This document shows positions 49,829 through 58,524 of a stretch of 64,000 nt of DNA, one piece after another. The stretch is from Nocardia niwae NBRC 108934 = DSM 45340 (GTDB taxonomy: Bacteria > Actinomycetota > Actinomycetes > Mycobacteriales > Mycobacteriaceae): the NCBI RefSeq assembly GCF_001613465.1, contig NZ_BDCK01000015.1, positions 703,674 through 767,673 on the forward strand. The letters are read 5' to 3'. The notes beneath the pieces were generated by a model. The model was given only the letters and a program-made list of their open reading frames with translations, had not been told where the DNA came from and did not search any database. The position numbers and the translations under genes were made by a program. How positions within the stretch are numbered: position 1 is the stretch's first letter; each line of letters begins with the position of its first letter.

Positions 49829-50686
49829 ATGGCTGAGGAACAAGCCGCTCGGTATACGGTCGGCGCGGTGGCGACGCGACTCGGCATTCCGGTCGCCACA
49901 CTGCGCAGCTGGAATCAGCGCTACGCGATCGGGCCGCCGAGAGACGGGCCGGGTGTGCACCGCCGCTATTCCGAAGCGGATATCGCGACCTTGCGGCGCA
50001 TGATCGAACTCGTCAGAGCCGGTGCCGCGCCCGCGGGAGCCGCGCGGCAAGCACTCGCCGAAGCGCCGGAAGCGGCAGTGGACCGCAGCGCCCTGCTGGG
50101 AGCGGTCGAACGGCTGGAACCCGATGTCGCACTGACCATCATCATGGCTCGCCTGGCGCACGACGGGGTGGTCGCGACGTGGAACGGGCTGTGTCGTCCG
50201 GCGTTCGCGACCATCGTCACCGGGCAAGCCGATGGGCGCGGCCTGATCGAAGTGGAGCACCTGCTGTCCTGGTCGGTGATCGCGGGATTGCATCGGATGT
50301 TCCCGCCGGTCCGCCGTCCGGGTTTCCAGCCACCGATCCTCTTGGCGTGCACGGCGGGGGAGAATCACGTGCTGGCCTTGGAAGTGCTGCGCGCCGCGCT
50401 GGCCGAGCGGGGCATTGTCGCGTTACTGCTGGGCGCTGCGGTGCCGGACGCGGCCTTGACCGACGCCATCGCCCATCATGACCGGCCGTGCGTGCTCATG
50501 CTCTGGTCGCAGGTGCCCGCGACCGCCTCGCCGGAGACGATCCACGCCGTGCGACTGGTCGCGCAGCGCGTGCTGGTCGCCGGACCGGGGTGGTCGGCGG
50601 TCCGGCTGCCGCCCGAGGTGCCCTACGTCCGCACGTTGGAGGACGCGCTCGAGATCTTGCCTGAACTCGGGCACGGCACCAGCTGA
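49829..50686 (+). CDS. MerR-family regulator with cobalamin-binding-like domain (LitR/CarH type)
   Basis: A 285-residue protein. YTVGAVATRLGIPVATLRSWNQRY and HRRYSEADIATLRRM (residues ~8-55) are the MerR HTH. The rest matches the B12-binding four-helix and Rossmann parts of CarH/LitR light-sensing repressors, which control carotenoid genes. Glu143-His144 and His180 (ENHVLALEV) align with TtCarH E141/H142 and the lower-ligand H177. The positions of TtCarH Trp131-His132 are Gln133-Ala134 here, and the Gly of ExHxxG is Ala183. It may therefore bind cobalamin without the usual photochemistry, or no longer bind it. It is divergent from the crt block. Confidence 0.88.
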   Translation: MAEEQAARYTVGAVATRLGIPVATLRSWNQRYAIGPPRDGPGVHRRYSEADIATLRRMIELVRAGAAPAGAARQALAEAPEAAVDRSALLGAVERLEPDVALTIIMARLAHDGVVATWNGLCRPAFATIVTGQADGRGLIEVEHLLSWSVIAGLHRMFPPVRRPGFQPPILLACTAGENHVLALEVLRAALAERGIVALLLGAAVPDAALTDAIAHHDRPCVLMLWSQVPATASPETIHAVRLVAQRVLVAGPGWSAVRLPPEVPYVRTLEDALEILPELGHGTS

Positions 50687-50829
50687 GCGTGTCCCGCCAT
50701 CGTTCGGCACGCCGCCGGGGAGTGCCGACGCCGGAGCACCCGCACTGCGGCCGCGGCATCGCGAGTGCCGTCGGGTGCAGGCGGGTGCTGCGTCGCTGTG
50801 GGCCGAACGAGCCGCGACCGCTGCGGAAA

Positions 50830-52197
50830 TCAGGCGCGAGCCGGGACCGTTGCCGCCGATCGCACGTCCGGCAGACCGAGATTGTCACGCAAGGTGGTCC
50901 CGGTGTATTCGGTACGCAGCGCGCCGCGTTCCTGCAACAGCGGCACCACCTTGTCGACGAATTCGTCCAGGCCCCACGGAACCAGGTGCGATCCGAGGAT
51001 GAAACCGTCGGAGCCGTCGTTCTGGACGAACGCGTCGATCTGCTCCGCGACCTGCGCCGGGGTGCCGACCAGCGGACCGCGCTCGAACTGGTCGATCACC
51101 ACCTCGCGGAGGTTCAGCTTCTTCGCCTCGGCGACCTGCCGCAGACGTTCCACGGTGGCGAAGCGGTCCTGATGGACGAAAGCGCGTCCCTGGATGATCG
51201 GCGCGGCGTCGGGATCGGGGTCGATGTCGGGCACCGGCCCTTCCGGATCGTAGCCGGACAGATCGCGGTTCCAGATCTGCTCCAGCAGGATCAGCGCGGT
51301 CTGCCCGGTGACCTGCTCGGTGCGGATGGCATGGTACTTCTCGATCGCCTCGGCCTCGGTGTCGCCGAGAACGAAACTCGCCGAGGGCAGGATCTTGATG
51401 TCCTCGGCCGCACGGCCCGCCGCGATCGCGCGCGCTTTGATGTCGCGGTAGAAATCCGCCGCCTCCGGCAGCTTGCCGTACGGGGAGAAGATGGCATCGG
51501 CGTTCGCGGCGGCGAAGGCGCGTCCCTGCGGTGACACGCCGGCCTGCAGGATCACCGGTCTGCCCTGCGGACTGCGCGGCACGGTGAAACGACCGGAGAT
51601 GCCGAACTGGCTGCCGTGGAAGGCGAACGACCCCGCGTCCGGGCGGGCGAGGAACCGTCCGGAGCTCTTGTCGGCGACGATGTCCGCCGCGTCCCACGAA
51701 TCCCACAGGGCGCGAACGGCGTTGAGCGTCTCTTCGGCGCGGGCGTAACGGTCGGCGGGATCGAGGAACCCGCCGCGCCGGAAGTTCTGTCCGGTGAAGG
51801 CGTCGAAGGAGGTGACGACATTCCAGGCGGCGCGGCCGTCGGACAGGTGATCCAGGCTGGCGAGCTGCCGCGCGAGCTCATACGGCTCGTTGAAGGTGGC
51901 GTTGATCGTGCCCGCGAGCCCGAGATGCTCGGTGACCGCGGCGATCGAGGCCAGCACGGTGAAGGTATCGGGTCGGCCGATGATGTCCTGATCGAAGATC
52001 TTGCCCGCGCGCTCGCGCAGGATGAGGCCTTCGGCGAGGAAGAAGAAGTCGAACTTGCCGCGTTCGGCGGTGCGCGCGGTGTGCTCGAAACTGCTGAAAT
52101 CGGCCTGGCTGCCCGCCTCGGGAAGCCACCAGGCGGTGTGATGGTTGACGCCGCCGAGGTAGGCGCCCAGGATGACCTGCTTACGGGGTGTGCTCAT
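50830..52197 (-). CDS. LLM-class flavin-dependent monooxygenase (NtaA/SnaA/DszA type)
   Basis: A 455-residue protein. AYLGGVNHHTAWWLPEAGSQADF at the start (cut here to the GGVNHHTAWW motif), FDFFFLAEGL, EPYELARQLASLDHLSDGRAAWNVVTS and QAGVSPQGRAFAA are typical of this branch, which includes nitrilotriacetate, dibenzothiophene-sulfone and sulfonate monooxygenases. It needs FMNH2 from a separate reductase, none of which is adjacent. It lies 11 bases after a second LLM gene, so they form one unit. Confidence 0.92.
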   Translation of the reverse strand: MSTPRKQVILGAYLGGVNHHTAWWLPEAGSQADFSSFEHTARTAERGKFDFFFLAEGLILRERAGKIFDQDIIGRPDTFTVLASIAAVTEHLGLAGTINATFNEPYELARQLASLDHLSDGRAAWNVVTSFDAFTGQNFRRGGFLDPADRYARAEETLNAVRALWDSWDAADIVADKSSGRFLARPDAGSFAFHGSQFGISGRFTVPRSPQGRPVILQAGVSPQGRAFAAANADAIFSPYGKLPEAADFYRDIKARAIAAGRAAEDIKILPSASFVLGDTEAEAIEKYHAIRTEQVTGQTALILLEQIWNRDLSGYDPEGPVPDIDPDPDAAPIIQGRAFVHQDRFATVERLRQVAEAKKLNLREVVIDQFERGPLVGTPAQVAEQIDAFVQNDGSDGFILGSHLVPWGLDEFVDKVVPLLQERGALRTEYTGTTLRDNLGLPDVRSAATVPARA

Positions 52198-52208
52198 GGT
52201 GTCCTCGC

Positions 52209-53423
52209 TCAGGCAGTCGCGTAACGGTTGGGGACGTCGGTCGGCAGGTCGAGCAGTGCGCGCAGCGGGCCGCCGGGATAGCCGGTGCGGAACACGCCGC
52301 GGCGTTGCAGCGCGGGGACCAGCCGGTCGGCCACCGCTGCCAGGTCATCGATCGCGACTCCGGGCCGCAGCCGGAACCCGTCGACACCCTGTCCGTTCCA
52401 GTCGATGAGCAGCTCGGCGAGGTCGTCGGCGCTTCCAGCGAAAAGCGCTGCGTCCGAGTCGAACTCGGTACCCGAGAGTTCGCTCAACCGCGCGAGGCGC
52501 TGCGGACCCGGCTCCTCGGCGGTATCCAGGAAGACGGTGAGATCGGCATAGACCCGCAGCGGCTCGCCGGTGCGTTCCACCCGGGCCGCGGCGGCCGCGA
52601 CCCGTTCCAGGACCGGCCCCGGGCCCGCAGCACTGGTGGGCGTCACGAACACCAGATCCGCGGCGCGCGCGGCGAATTCGTAGACGAGGGGACTGTGCGC
52701 CAGAGCCGCCACCACCGGCTGCCCTTGCGGTGGGCGCGGCGTGATCGATGGTCCCCGGACGCTGAAGAAGCGGCCCTCGAAGTCGATGTAGTGCAGTTTG
52801 TCGCGATCGATGAACCTGCGGGTGGCCACGTCGCGGATCTCGGCGTCGTCTTCCCAGCTGTCCCACAGTCGCCGCACGACCTCGACGGCGTCGGCGGCTT
52901 CGTCGAACAGATCGTGCACATGGCCGGGAAAGACACCCGACGCGACCGCTGCGGCGATTTCATCCGCGGTGAGGTCGCGCACCGCGCGGCGGCCGAAGTG
53001 GGTGGCTTCCTCGGCGGTGCCGGACACCCGCGCTTGCCAGCCCGCCCGGCCGCGCGATGTGTAATCGAGCGTGGCGATCGACTTGGAGACGTGGAACGGT
53101 TCGGTATGCGTCGTCGTCACGGTCGGGATGAGCCCGATATGCCGGGTGACCGGGGCGACCCGGGCGGCGATCAGATGTGCGTCGATCCGGGCCCGCACCT
53201 GATCGACGGCACCGTCGGACGGCTCGAGCCACCCACCGGGGACGCGCAGGCTGTCCTCGAAGCTCACGAAATCGAGCAGAGCGCGCTCGGCGGTGGTGAC
53301 CAGGTCGGTCCAGTAACGGGGACTGAACAATTCGGTGGCCCGGGAGTTCGGCTCCCGCCATGCCGCCGGATGCCAGCCCGCCCCGTCGAGGGCGACGCCG
53401 AGGTGCAGTGGGTTCGGTGCCAT
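52209..53423 (-). CDS. LLM-class flavin-dependent oxidoreductase
   Basis: A 404-residue protein; ATG 53423 has GGGAG three bases upstream. LHLGVALDGAGWHPAAWRE, IGLIPTVTTTHTEPFHVSKSIATLDYTSRGRAGW (key blocks HTEPFHVSK and SRGRAGW) and RRLWDSWEDDAEIRD place it in the NtaA/SsuD-like superfamily, distinct from its downstream neighbour. Substrate unknown; the pair suggests oxidation of an organosulfur or related compound. Confidence 0.9.
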   Translation of the reverse strand: MAPNPLHLGVALDGAGWHPAAWREPNSRATELFSPRYWTDLVTTAERALLDFVSFEDSLRVPGGWLEPSDGAVDQVRARIDAHLIAARVAPVTRHIGLIPTVTTTHTEPFHVSKSIATLDYTSRGRAGWQARVSGTAEEATHFGRRAVRDLTADEIAAAVASGVFPGHVHDLFDEAADAVEVVRRLWDSWEDDAEIRDVATRRFIDRDKLHYIDFEGRFFSVRGPSITPRPPQGQPVVAALAHSPLVYEFAARAADLVFVTPTSAAGPGPVLERVAAAAARVERTGEPLRVYADLTVFLDTAEEPGPQRLARLSELSGTEFDSDAALFAGSADDLAELLIDWNGQGVDGFRLRPGVAIDDLAAVADRLVPALQRRGVFRTGYPGGPLRALLDLPTDVPNRYATA

Positions 53424-53679
53424 CGTCTCCCGTTTCTCTCCATGCGCGAATGTCACGCCGTGCAACGCGCGAACCGGCGCGGCGGCGCTTCGCGATGGCC
53501 CGGGCGAGGATCACGAGGTTCGGCCGATCATCGCCGGGTTCGGCCGCAACGGTCGCCGGGGGACGGATAAGGCGTGGCCACGTGTGGCGAGCGGAGGGGC
53601 GTGCGCGGCAGGGCATTCCGCGGCCGGCGGGTGTCAACGATTGAGATCAGCTCGAGCTGGGGGAAATACTCTCGGTGAT

Positions 53680-54228
53680 TCACCGCGGCGGACGCAGAAT
53701 GTATTCCCCGGCGAGCTGGACGGCCTCGCGCTTGGTGTACCCGGGGTGGTCGGCGACGATGAAGTGGCGGCCGATCGCCAGAGCGAAGGTGAGGGTGCTC
53801 CGGGCCTCGATTTCGTCGGGGTCGGTGATGAATTCCCCGAACATCCTGCGCAGGAACGCCATGCGCTCGTTGTCGATGCGACGCAGGCGCGACGCGACGG
53901 ACTCGTCGTGGCGCGCCCATGCCCGCACCGCCAGATCGATGCGGTGCAGGTCCTCGGCGAAGGTCAGCCGGCCTGCGTGGCGGATCCGGTCGGCGGCGTC
54001 GCCGCCTTCCGCCTCGGCCTGCGCGAGGACCTCCGTCGAACAGCGGCGTTCCCACTCGTCGAGCATTTCGGTGAGCAATGCGGGACGGCCGTCGAAGTAC
54101 CCGTAGAACCCGCCCTTCGTCACGCCCAGCTCGGCGGCCAGCGCCTCGATGCGGACGGCGTCGGGGCCGCCGCGGGCCAGGGCTGCCAGACCCGCCTCGA
54201 TCCAGCGGGCTCGTGTGGTGCGGGGCAC
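53680..54228 (-). CDS. TetR-family regulator
   Basis: 182 residues from GTG 54228. RTTRARWIEAGLAALARGG and IEALAAELGVTKGGFYGYFDGRPALLTEM form the HTH. A perfect GGAGGT lies 16 bases before the GTG but only seven before an in-frame ATT at 54237, so an ATT start is possible. It is divergent from a DUF6463-type gene with a 37-base palindrome between (54268-54304). Confidence 0.85.
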   Translation of the reverse strand: MPRTTRARWIEAGLAALARGGPDAVRIEALAAELGVTKGGFYGYFDGRPALLTEMLDEWERRCSTEVLAQAEAEGGDAADRIRHAGRLTFAEDLHRIDLAVRAWARHDESVASRLRRIDNERMAFLRRMFGEFITDPDEIEARSTLTFALAIGRHFIVADHPGYTKREAVQLAGEYILRPPR

Positions 54229-54267
54229 GGCGGGAATCGGGTCACCTCCATTGATCGCGCCGATTCT

Positions 54268-54304
54268 ATACGTTACCGTACAGATCAAATGTACGGCACC
54301 GTAT
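54268..54304. promoter_or_regulatory. TetR operator between divergent genes
   Basis: ATACGTTACCGTACA (54268-54282) and TGTACGGCACCGTAT (54290-54304) match as an inverted repeat at 13 of 15 positions, spacer seven bases. -10-like boxes lie at both edges: TATAAA at 54302-54307 on plus and TAGAAT at 54268-54263 on minus. One repressor could close both promoters. Confidence 0.75.
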
Positions 54305-54417
54305 AAACGCTGGGACACAACGAGATCAACGCGGAAGCCGTCGCGATCATCCACTCCCGCTCTCGGTGGGGTGGGACCGGCCGGGACAAGGCCGGAGTGG
54401 GAACACGGAAGGTCACC

Positions 54418-54924
54418 ATGAACAATCCAAAGCCATTGCTCCGCTGGGCCGCTGCGATCATGCTCGTGCTGGGAACGGGGCACCTGGCTCTGCTGGCGCT
54501 CTTCTCCTGGGACGACATCACCGGCTGGATCGATCGCGGCATCTGGGCAGCCGTGCCGCTCACGGCCGGCGACACCACGCAGACGACGCGGTCCCTGCAG
54601 AACGAGCTCACGTTCTGGGCCGGTCCGGGCAGCTTCGCCGTGCCGCTGATCCTGCTCGGCGTGCTGATCTGGCAGCTCGCCGAGCGCGGGGTGGCCGTGC
54701 CCGCGGGCGTCGGCTGGGGCCTCGCGGCATGGTGTTCGCTGGGCGGCGTTCTGCTGGTGCCCTCCCCGTACTTCGTCGGAGCCGTCGCCGGGATCCTGGT
54801 CATCGTGGCAGCCAGGAAAACCGCGGATTTCGATCAGGGTGAGTCGACCGGTCGCGCGGGAGCGGACGGAAGTGGTCCGCCCTCCGGGAGCACGCAACCG
54901 GAAGGAAGAGACGCGCACCGATAA
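54418..54924 (+). CDS. DUF6463-like membrane protein
   Basis: 168 residues; ATG 54418 has GGAAGG five bases upstream, while GTG/ATG further up lack one. Four membrane segments are seen: AAAIMLVLGTGHLALLALF, SFAVPLILLGVLIWQLA, GVGWGLAAWCSLGGVLLV and FVGAVAGILVIVAA. The GHLALL motif and loop TTQTTRSLQNELTFWAG recall DUF6463 proteins. The tail is hydrophilic. Probably the main target of the divergent TetR. Confidence 0.78.
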   Translation: MNNPKPLLRWAAAIMLVLGTGHLALLALFSWDDITGWIDRGIWAAVPLTAGDTTQTTRSLQNELTFWAGPGSFAVPLILLGVLIWQLAERGVAVPAGVGWGLAAWCSLGGVLLVPSPYFVGAVAGILVIVAARKTADFDQGESTGRAGADGSGPPSGSTQPEGRDAHR

Positions 54925-55283
54925 GTTATGGCCCGCTCGGTTCGACCTACGCGGCCGCGGCGGACCCGCTACGAGGAGGTCGGTACCGCCGCGCCGGCAA
55001 CTCCGGTCTCGACCTGCCCTTCTCGTTCGGCTCGTGGCAGAAGTTCGGCACGGACTGCCCGTTCGCGACGCAGCGCGACATCATCCTGCACGCCTTCGAC
55101 CTCGGCATCACCCACTTCGGCGACGCCGACCGCTACGGTCCGCCGCATCGGGCCGCCCAGAAGAACTTCGGCGCGGTGCTCGCCAAGGGCCTCGCTCCCA
55201 ACCGCGACGAACTCGTCCTGTCGACGAAGGCGGGCAACCCGAAATTCAGCGAGATTCCGGATGCGGCCCGCGCGCTTTTCGCG
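54921..55283 (+). pseudogene. N-terminal remnant of an aldo-keto reductase
   Basis: One frame encodes YRRAGNSGLDLPFSFGSWQ, FATQRDIILHAFDLGITHF, ADRYGPP and ELVLSTKAGNPKF, the first third of a YghZ-type aldo-keto reductase. No start codon is found in frame, the SLGLWxxFG and DLANNYG catalytic residues are altered, and the frame runs into the antisense of the secreted-protein gene. The other two thirds are missing. It overlaps the end of the DUF6463-like gene. Confidence 0.7.
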
Positions 55284-55628
55284 CTATCGGGCCGGCACGA
55301 TCGGCGTGCCGCTGCCCGGCCCCGGAGCAGGCGGCACCAGGGCGCCTGCGGGCGTATTGGTATTGGGCGCCGACGCTTTGGGCGGAGGCGCCAGCACCTG
55401 CAACGGCAGCGCCGGCGGTGGCGCCGCGGGCCCGCCTCGTGTTCCGGGGACGGGCTTGTCGTCGCCGCATCCGGGAGCTGTCGCCGAGCCCTGGGTTTCG
55501 CCGCAGGCCGCTCCGGGCCCGGCCGGGACGATCGGCTCGGCGGAGGCGGTGGCCGCGGCGATGATCAGCGCAACCGGCACGCCGAGCGGCGCCATCCATC
55601 GCCGCCGCCGCATATCGATCACAGCCAT
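55284..55628 (-). CDS. Secreted Pro-rich protein, unknown
   Basis: 114 residues with a basic start, hydrophobic segment and cleavage region near ASAEP. The mature protein is Pro/Gly/Ala rich with two Cys (ACGET, GCGDD). It overlaps the MspA gene end by ten bases, so the two are translated as a unit. It may be an accessory to the porin. Some of its 3' end lies over the aldo-keto reductase remnant. Confidence 0.6.
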   Translation of the reverse strand: MAVIDMRRRRWMAPLGVPVALIIAAATASAEPIVPAGPGAACGETQGSATAPGCGDDKPVPGTRGGPAAPPPALPLQVLAPPPKASAPNTNTPAGALVPPAPGPGSGTPIVPAR

Positions 55629-56239
55629 ATCGGGTCACCGTAGACGGCGACCGAATTGTCGGCGGTAGCCGTGGAGATCGACACGATCGCGAACGAGCGC
55701 AGGCTCACCGCGCCCGCGCACGCATCGATCTTGATCTGGATCTGATCGACGGAGATCGAACCATGTGGCCCGGCAAGGGGTTTGGTGCCCAGCGTGATGC
55801 TGGTGATGGTACCGGGCTTGATGGTCGTCGACATGCTCGGCAGAGCGAGCGCGCTGCCGCCGACCGCGAGGCCGGGCGAAGGCGCGACGGTCACCATGGC
55901 GTTCGGGCCGATCGCCCCCGACAAGCCGACGGTGAGCCCGTTGGAGACATCGGCCTGGCAGCCGATCTGGTAGCCCAGCTGCAGCGTTCCGGAGTTCACC
56001 GCCTCCCGGCCCTCCCCACCGATGTCGGCCGCGGCCGACAAGGTGACGAACCCCTCCCGGGTGAACGGTGTCGCGGCGAGATTGGGTACCCGTTGCAGAT
56101 CTTCCGCGGTCTTGCTGATCCGCAACTCCCAGCCGTCCTCGGTGTCGACGACGCGGGATTTGTCTGCCACCTGATCAGCGGTCGCGGGTGCGGCGGTGAT
56201 GCCGAAAGCCGCGGTCGCGGCGATGCCGAGCATCGCCAT
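55619..56239 (-). CDS. MspA-family porin
   Basis: 206 residues; ATG 56239 has GAGAGG seven bases upstream, preferred over a TTG further up. Signal peptide residues ~1-22 (ATA cleavage). ADKSRVVDTEDGWELRISK and FTREGFVTLSAAADI, GYQIGCQADVSNG, then the strand-rich C-terminus ending VAVYGDPIWL, match MspA porins that form octameric channels in mycolic-acid outer membranes. This is strong evidence for a mycolata host. Confidence 0.9.
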   Translation of the reverse strand: MAMLGIAATAAFGITAAPATADQVADKSRVVDTEDGWELRISKTAEDLQRVPNLAATPFTREGFVTLSAAADIGGEGREAVNSGTLQLGYQIGCQADVSNGLTVGLSGAIGPNAMVTVAPSPGLAVGGSALALPSMSTTIKPGTITSITLGTKPLAGPHGSISVDQIQIKIDACAGAVSLRSFAIVSISTATADNSVAVYGDPIWL

Positions 56240-56268
56240 CGTCGAGCCTCTCAATGAATTCCTTAGTC

Positions 56269-56293
56269 CTGTTAACAGTCGGACGTGATAGTA
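56269..56293 (-). promoter_or_regulatory. Candidate promoter of the MspA gene with a palindrome at the start site
   Basis: On the minus strand TACTAT (56293-56288) is a -10-like box and the perfect palindrome CTGTTAACAG (56269-56278) lies around the expected start of transcription, 30 bases before the start codon. Confidence 0.4.
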
Positions 56294-56412
56294 GGTGACC
56301 CGGCACCGGACGAGAAACCCCCATCCCTGGGTAGCAACCGATTTCGCGGCCGCGATGCCGGGGGCGCGCCGAATCGATGGGCGGCACGTGGCACTATCTG
56401 CCGTCGGCCCGG

Positions 56413-58356
56413 TCAGCGGTGGATATATCCGCGGGTGAGCGGTGCGTCGTCCAGCCGCGGGGCGATGGACTCACCGCCGAGAGCCTGCCGCAGAATCGCT
56501 TGTTCGTCCTGGATGACGTGCATCACCGCGTTGATCAGGGCGAGGTGGGTGAACGCCTGGGGGTAATTGCCCCAGTGGCGGCCGGTCCGGGGATCGATCT
56601 CCTCGGCGTAGAGGCCGAGGGGGCTGGCGTAGCCGAGAAGTTTCTCGCACAGTTGCTTGGCGCGCTTCTTCTCGCCGATCTCCGACAGCGCCGACACCAG
56701 CCAAAACGAGCAGATCGTGAAAGCGCCCTCTTCTCCGGCGCATCCGTCGTCGGTCTCACCGACGCGATACCGCAGAACGAGGCCATCTTCGGTCAGTTCC
56801 TCGGCGATGGCGAGCACCGTGTTGCGGACCCGCTCGTCGTCGGGTGGCAGGAAACGAACCAAGGGGATGAGCAGAGTCGACGCGTCCAGTGACGTGCTGC
56901 CGTAGAACTGGGTGAACACTCCCCGGGTGTCGACGGCATGCGCGCAGATGTCGGCGTGGATCTCGTCGGCGGCCTTCTGCCAGCGCTGGGCGCGTTCCAC
57001 GTCCTGGCGGATGCGGGCCAGCCGGGCGCCGCGATCGGCGGCGACCCAGCACATGACCTTGCTGGAGGTGAAGTGCTGAGGCTCCCCGCGAACCTCCCAG
57101 ATGCCGTGGTCGGGCTCGCGCCAGTAGGTGAGAGCGCTTTTGACCGCACGGCCGAGCAGCGGCCAGGCCCGCGCATCGATTTGATCTTGATGTCGGCCGT
57201 AGAGATAGACCGCGTCCAGCGCCGCGCCCCACACATCGTGCTGGCGTTGCCGGTAGGCCTCGTTACCGATGCGCACCGGGCTCGCGTTGTCGTAGCCGCG
57301 CAGGTGCGGGAGGACTTGTTCGGTGAGATCGGTTTCGCCGCCGATGCCGTAGACGATCTGCATGTCCTGGGCTTCTTCGGTCAGGTCGAGGATGTAGGAG
57401 AAGAAGTCGTTCGCCTCCCAGGTGAAGCCCAGGGTGTACAGGCCCCACAAGGCGAAGGCGGAGTCGCGGATCCACGAATAGCGGTAATCCCAATTGCGCT
57501 CTCCACCCGGGGTTTCGGGCAGGGACGTGGTGGCGGCCGCGGCGACGGCGCCGGTGGGGGCGAAGGTCAATCCCTTGAGCGTCAGCGCGCTGCGGGTGAG
57601 TTCCGCGGTCCACGGGTGATCCGGGAATCGTCCGCCGGCCAGCCAGTGCCGCCAGTGGTGGATCGTCCGCAGCAGCCGCTCCTCGGCCTCCGCGACGTCG
57701 CCGGGGGCGTCGCGGCTGCCCCAGGCGAGCGCGCAGAAGCGGGTGTCGCCGGTCTTCAGGAGGGTGCGGGCGACCGCGTGGGTGCCTTCCAGCCCCAGGC
57801 GCATGTCGGTGCTGAGCGTCAGCTGCAAGTCGGTCCCGTCGGCGCTGGCCTGCGCTAGGTAATAACTGCCGAGGTAGTCCCACCGGGCGCGATGCCTGCC
57901 GTAGTCGAAGGCCGGTTGGCAATCGAGCCCGAATTGGATCTGCCCGGTCTCGCAGTGCACCGTCCGCAGCAGGATGTGCTCGGCGTCGTAGTCCGTCGGC
58001 GTCCGCCGATGGGCGCTGCGGCCCGGCGTCTGGTGTCGCCACGGCCCGACCAGCAGCACGTCGCGCACCGTCGCCCATCCGTCGCCGCTGCGCCAGCTCG
58101 TCTCCATGACCATCGTGCCAGGGATGTAGCGGCGATCGGTGGGCACCACGAAGTCGGCGGGAGCGAACCGGAACGAGCCGGCGGAACGATCGAGGATGGC
58201 CGCGAAGACACTGGGGGAGTCCATGCGCGGCAGGCACATCCACTCGATGGCTCCGCTGGGGGAGATCAGGGCGGTGACCTCGCAATCGGAGATGAACCCA
58301 TAGTCGTCGATCCGCGGAAACGCCGTGAGCCGCGGTGCCGGTTCGAACTCGGTCAT
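56413..58356 (-). CDS. GH15-family glucoamylase/trehalase-type enzyme
   Basis: 647 residues; ATG 58356 has GGGAG upstream. YGFISDCEVTALISPSGAIEWMCLPRMDSPSVF is the family opening (core GAIEWMCLPRMDSPSVF). NWDYRYSWIRDSAFALW and DHGIWEVRGEP carry the first catalytic Glu, and GRHWGNYPQAFTHLAL the closing motif. Mycobacterial members of this type act as trehalases. Cytoplasmic, no signal peptide. With GH13 and GH1 enzymes in the window it adds to sugar turnover, but it is transcribed separately. Confidence 0.93.
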   Translation of the reverse strand: MTEFEPAPRLTAFPRIDDYGFISDCEVTALISPSGAIEWMCLPRMDSPSVFAAILDRSAGSFRFAPADFVVPTDRRYIPGTMVMETSWRSGDGWATVRDVLLVGPWRHQTPGRSAHRRTPTDYDAEHILLRTVHCETGQIQFGLDCQPAFDYGRHRARWDYLGSYYLAQASADGTDLQLTLSTDMRLGLEGTHAVARTLLKTGDTRFCALAWGSRDAPGDVAEAEERLLRTIHHWRHWLAGGRFPDHPWTAELTRSALTLKGLTFAPTGAVAAAATTSLPETPGGERNWDYRYSWIRDSAFALWGLYTLGFTWEANDFFSYILDLTEEAQDMQIVYGIGGETDLTEQVLPHLRGYDNASPVRIGNEAYRQRQHDVWGAALDAVYLYGRHQDQIDARAWPLLGRAVKSALTYWREPDHGIWEVRGEPQHFTSSKVMCWVAADRGARLARIRQDVERAQRWQKAADEIHADICAHAVDTRGVFTQFYGSTSLDASTLLIPLVRFLPPDDERVRNTVLAIAEELTEDGLVLRYRVGETDDGCAGEEGAFTICSFWLVSALSEIGEKKRAKQLCEKLLGYASPLGLYAEEIDPRTGRHWGNYPQAFTHLALINAVMHVIQDEQAILRQALGGESIAPRLDDAPLTRGYIHR

Positions 58357-58524
58357 GCGTTGCTCCCTCGTCGTCTCGGCGCGAATCCGGCCGGTCATCC
58401 ACCGGCGCTGACCTGCAGGACCGCCTTTCTTCCCGGGAAACACCGCGAGCGGTGTCGGGGCGTGGGTGATGTGACGCTGCCCCCAGCCCACCACCTCGTG
58501 GGTCGGCTCGGCAAGCACTGTGCG

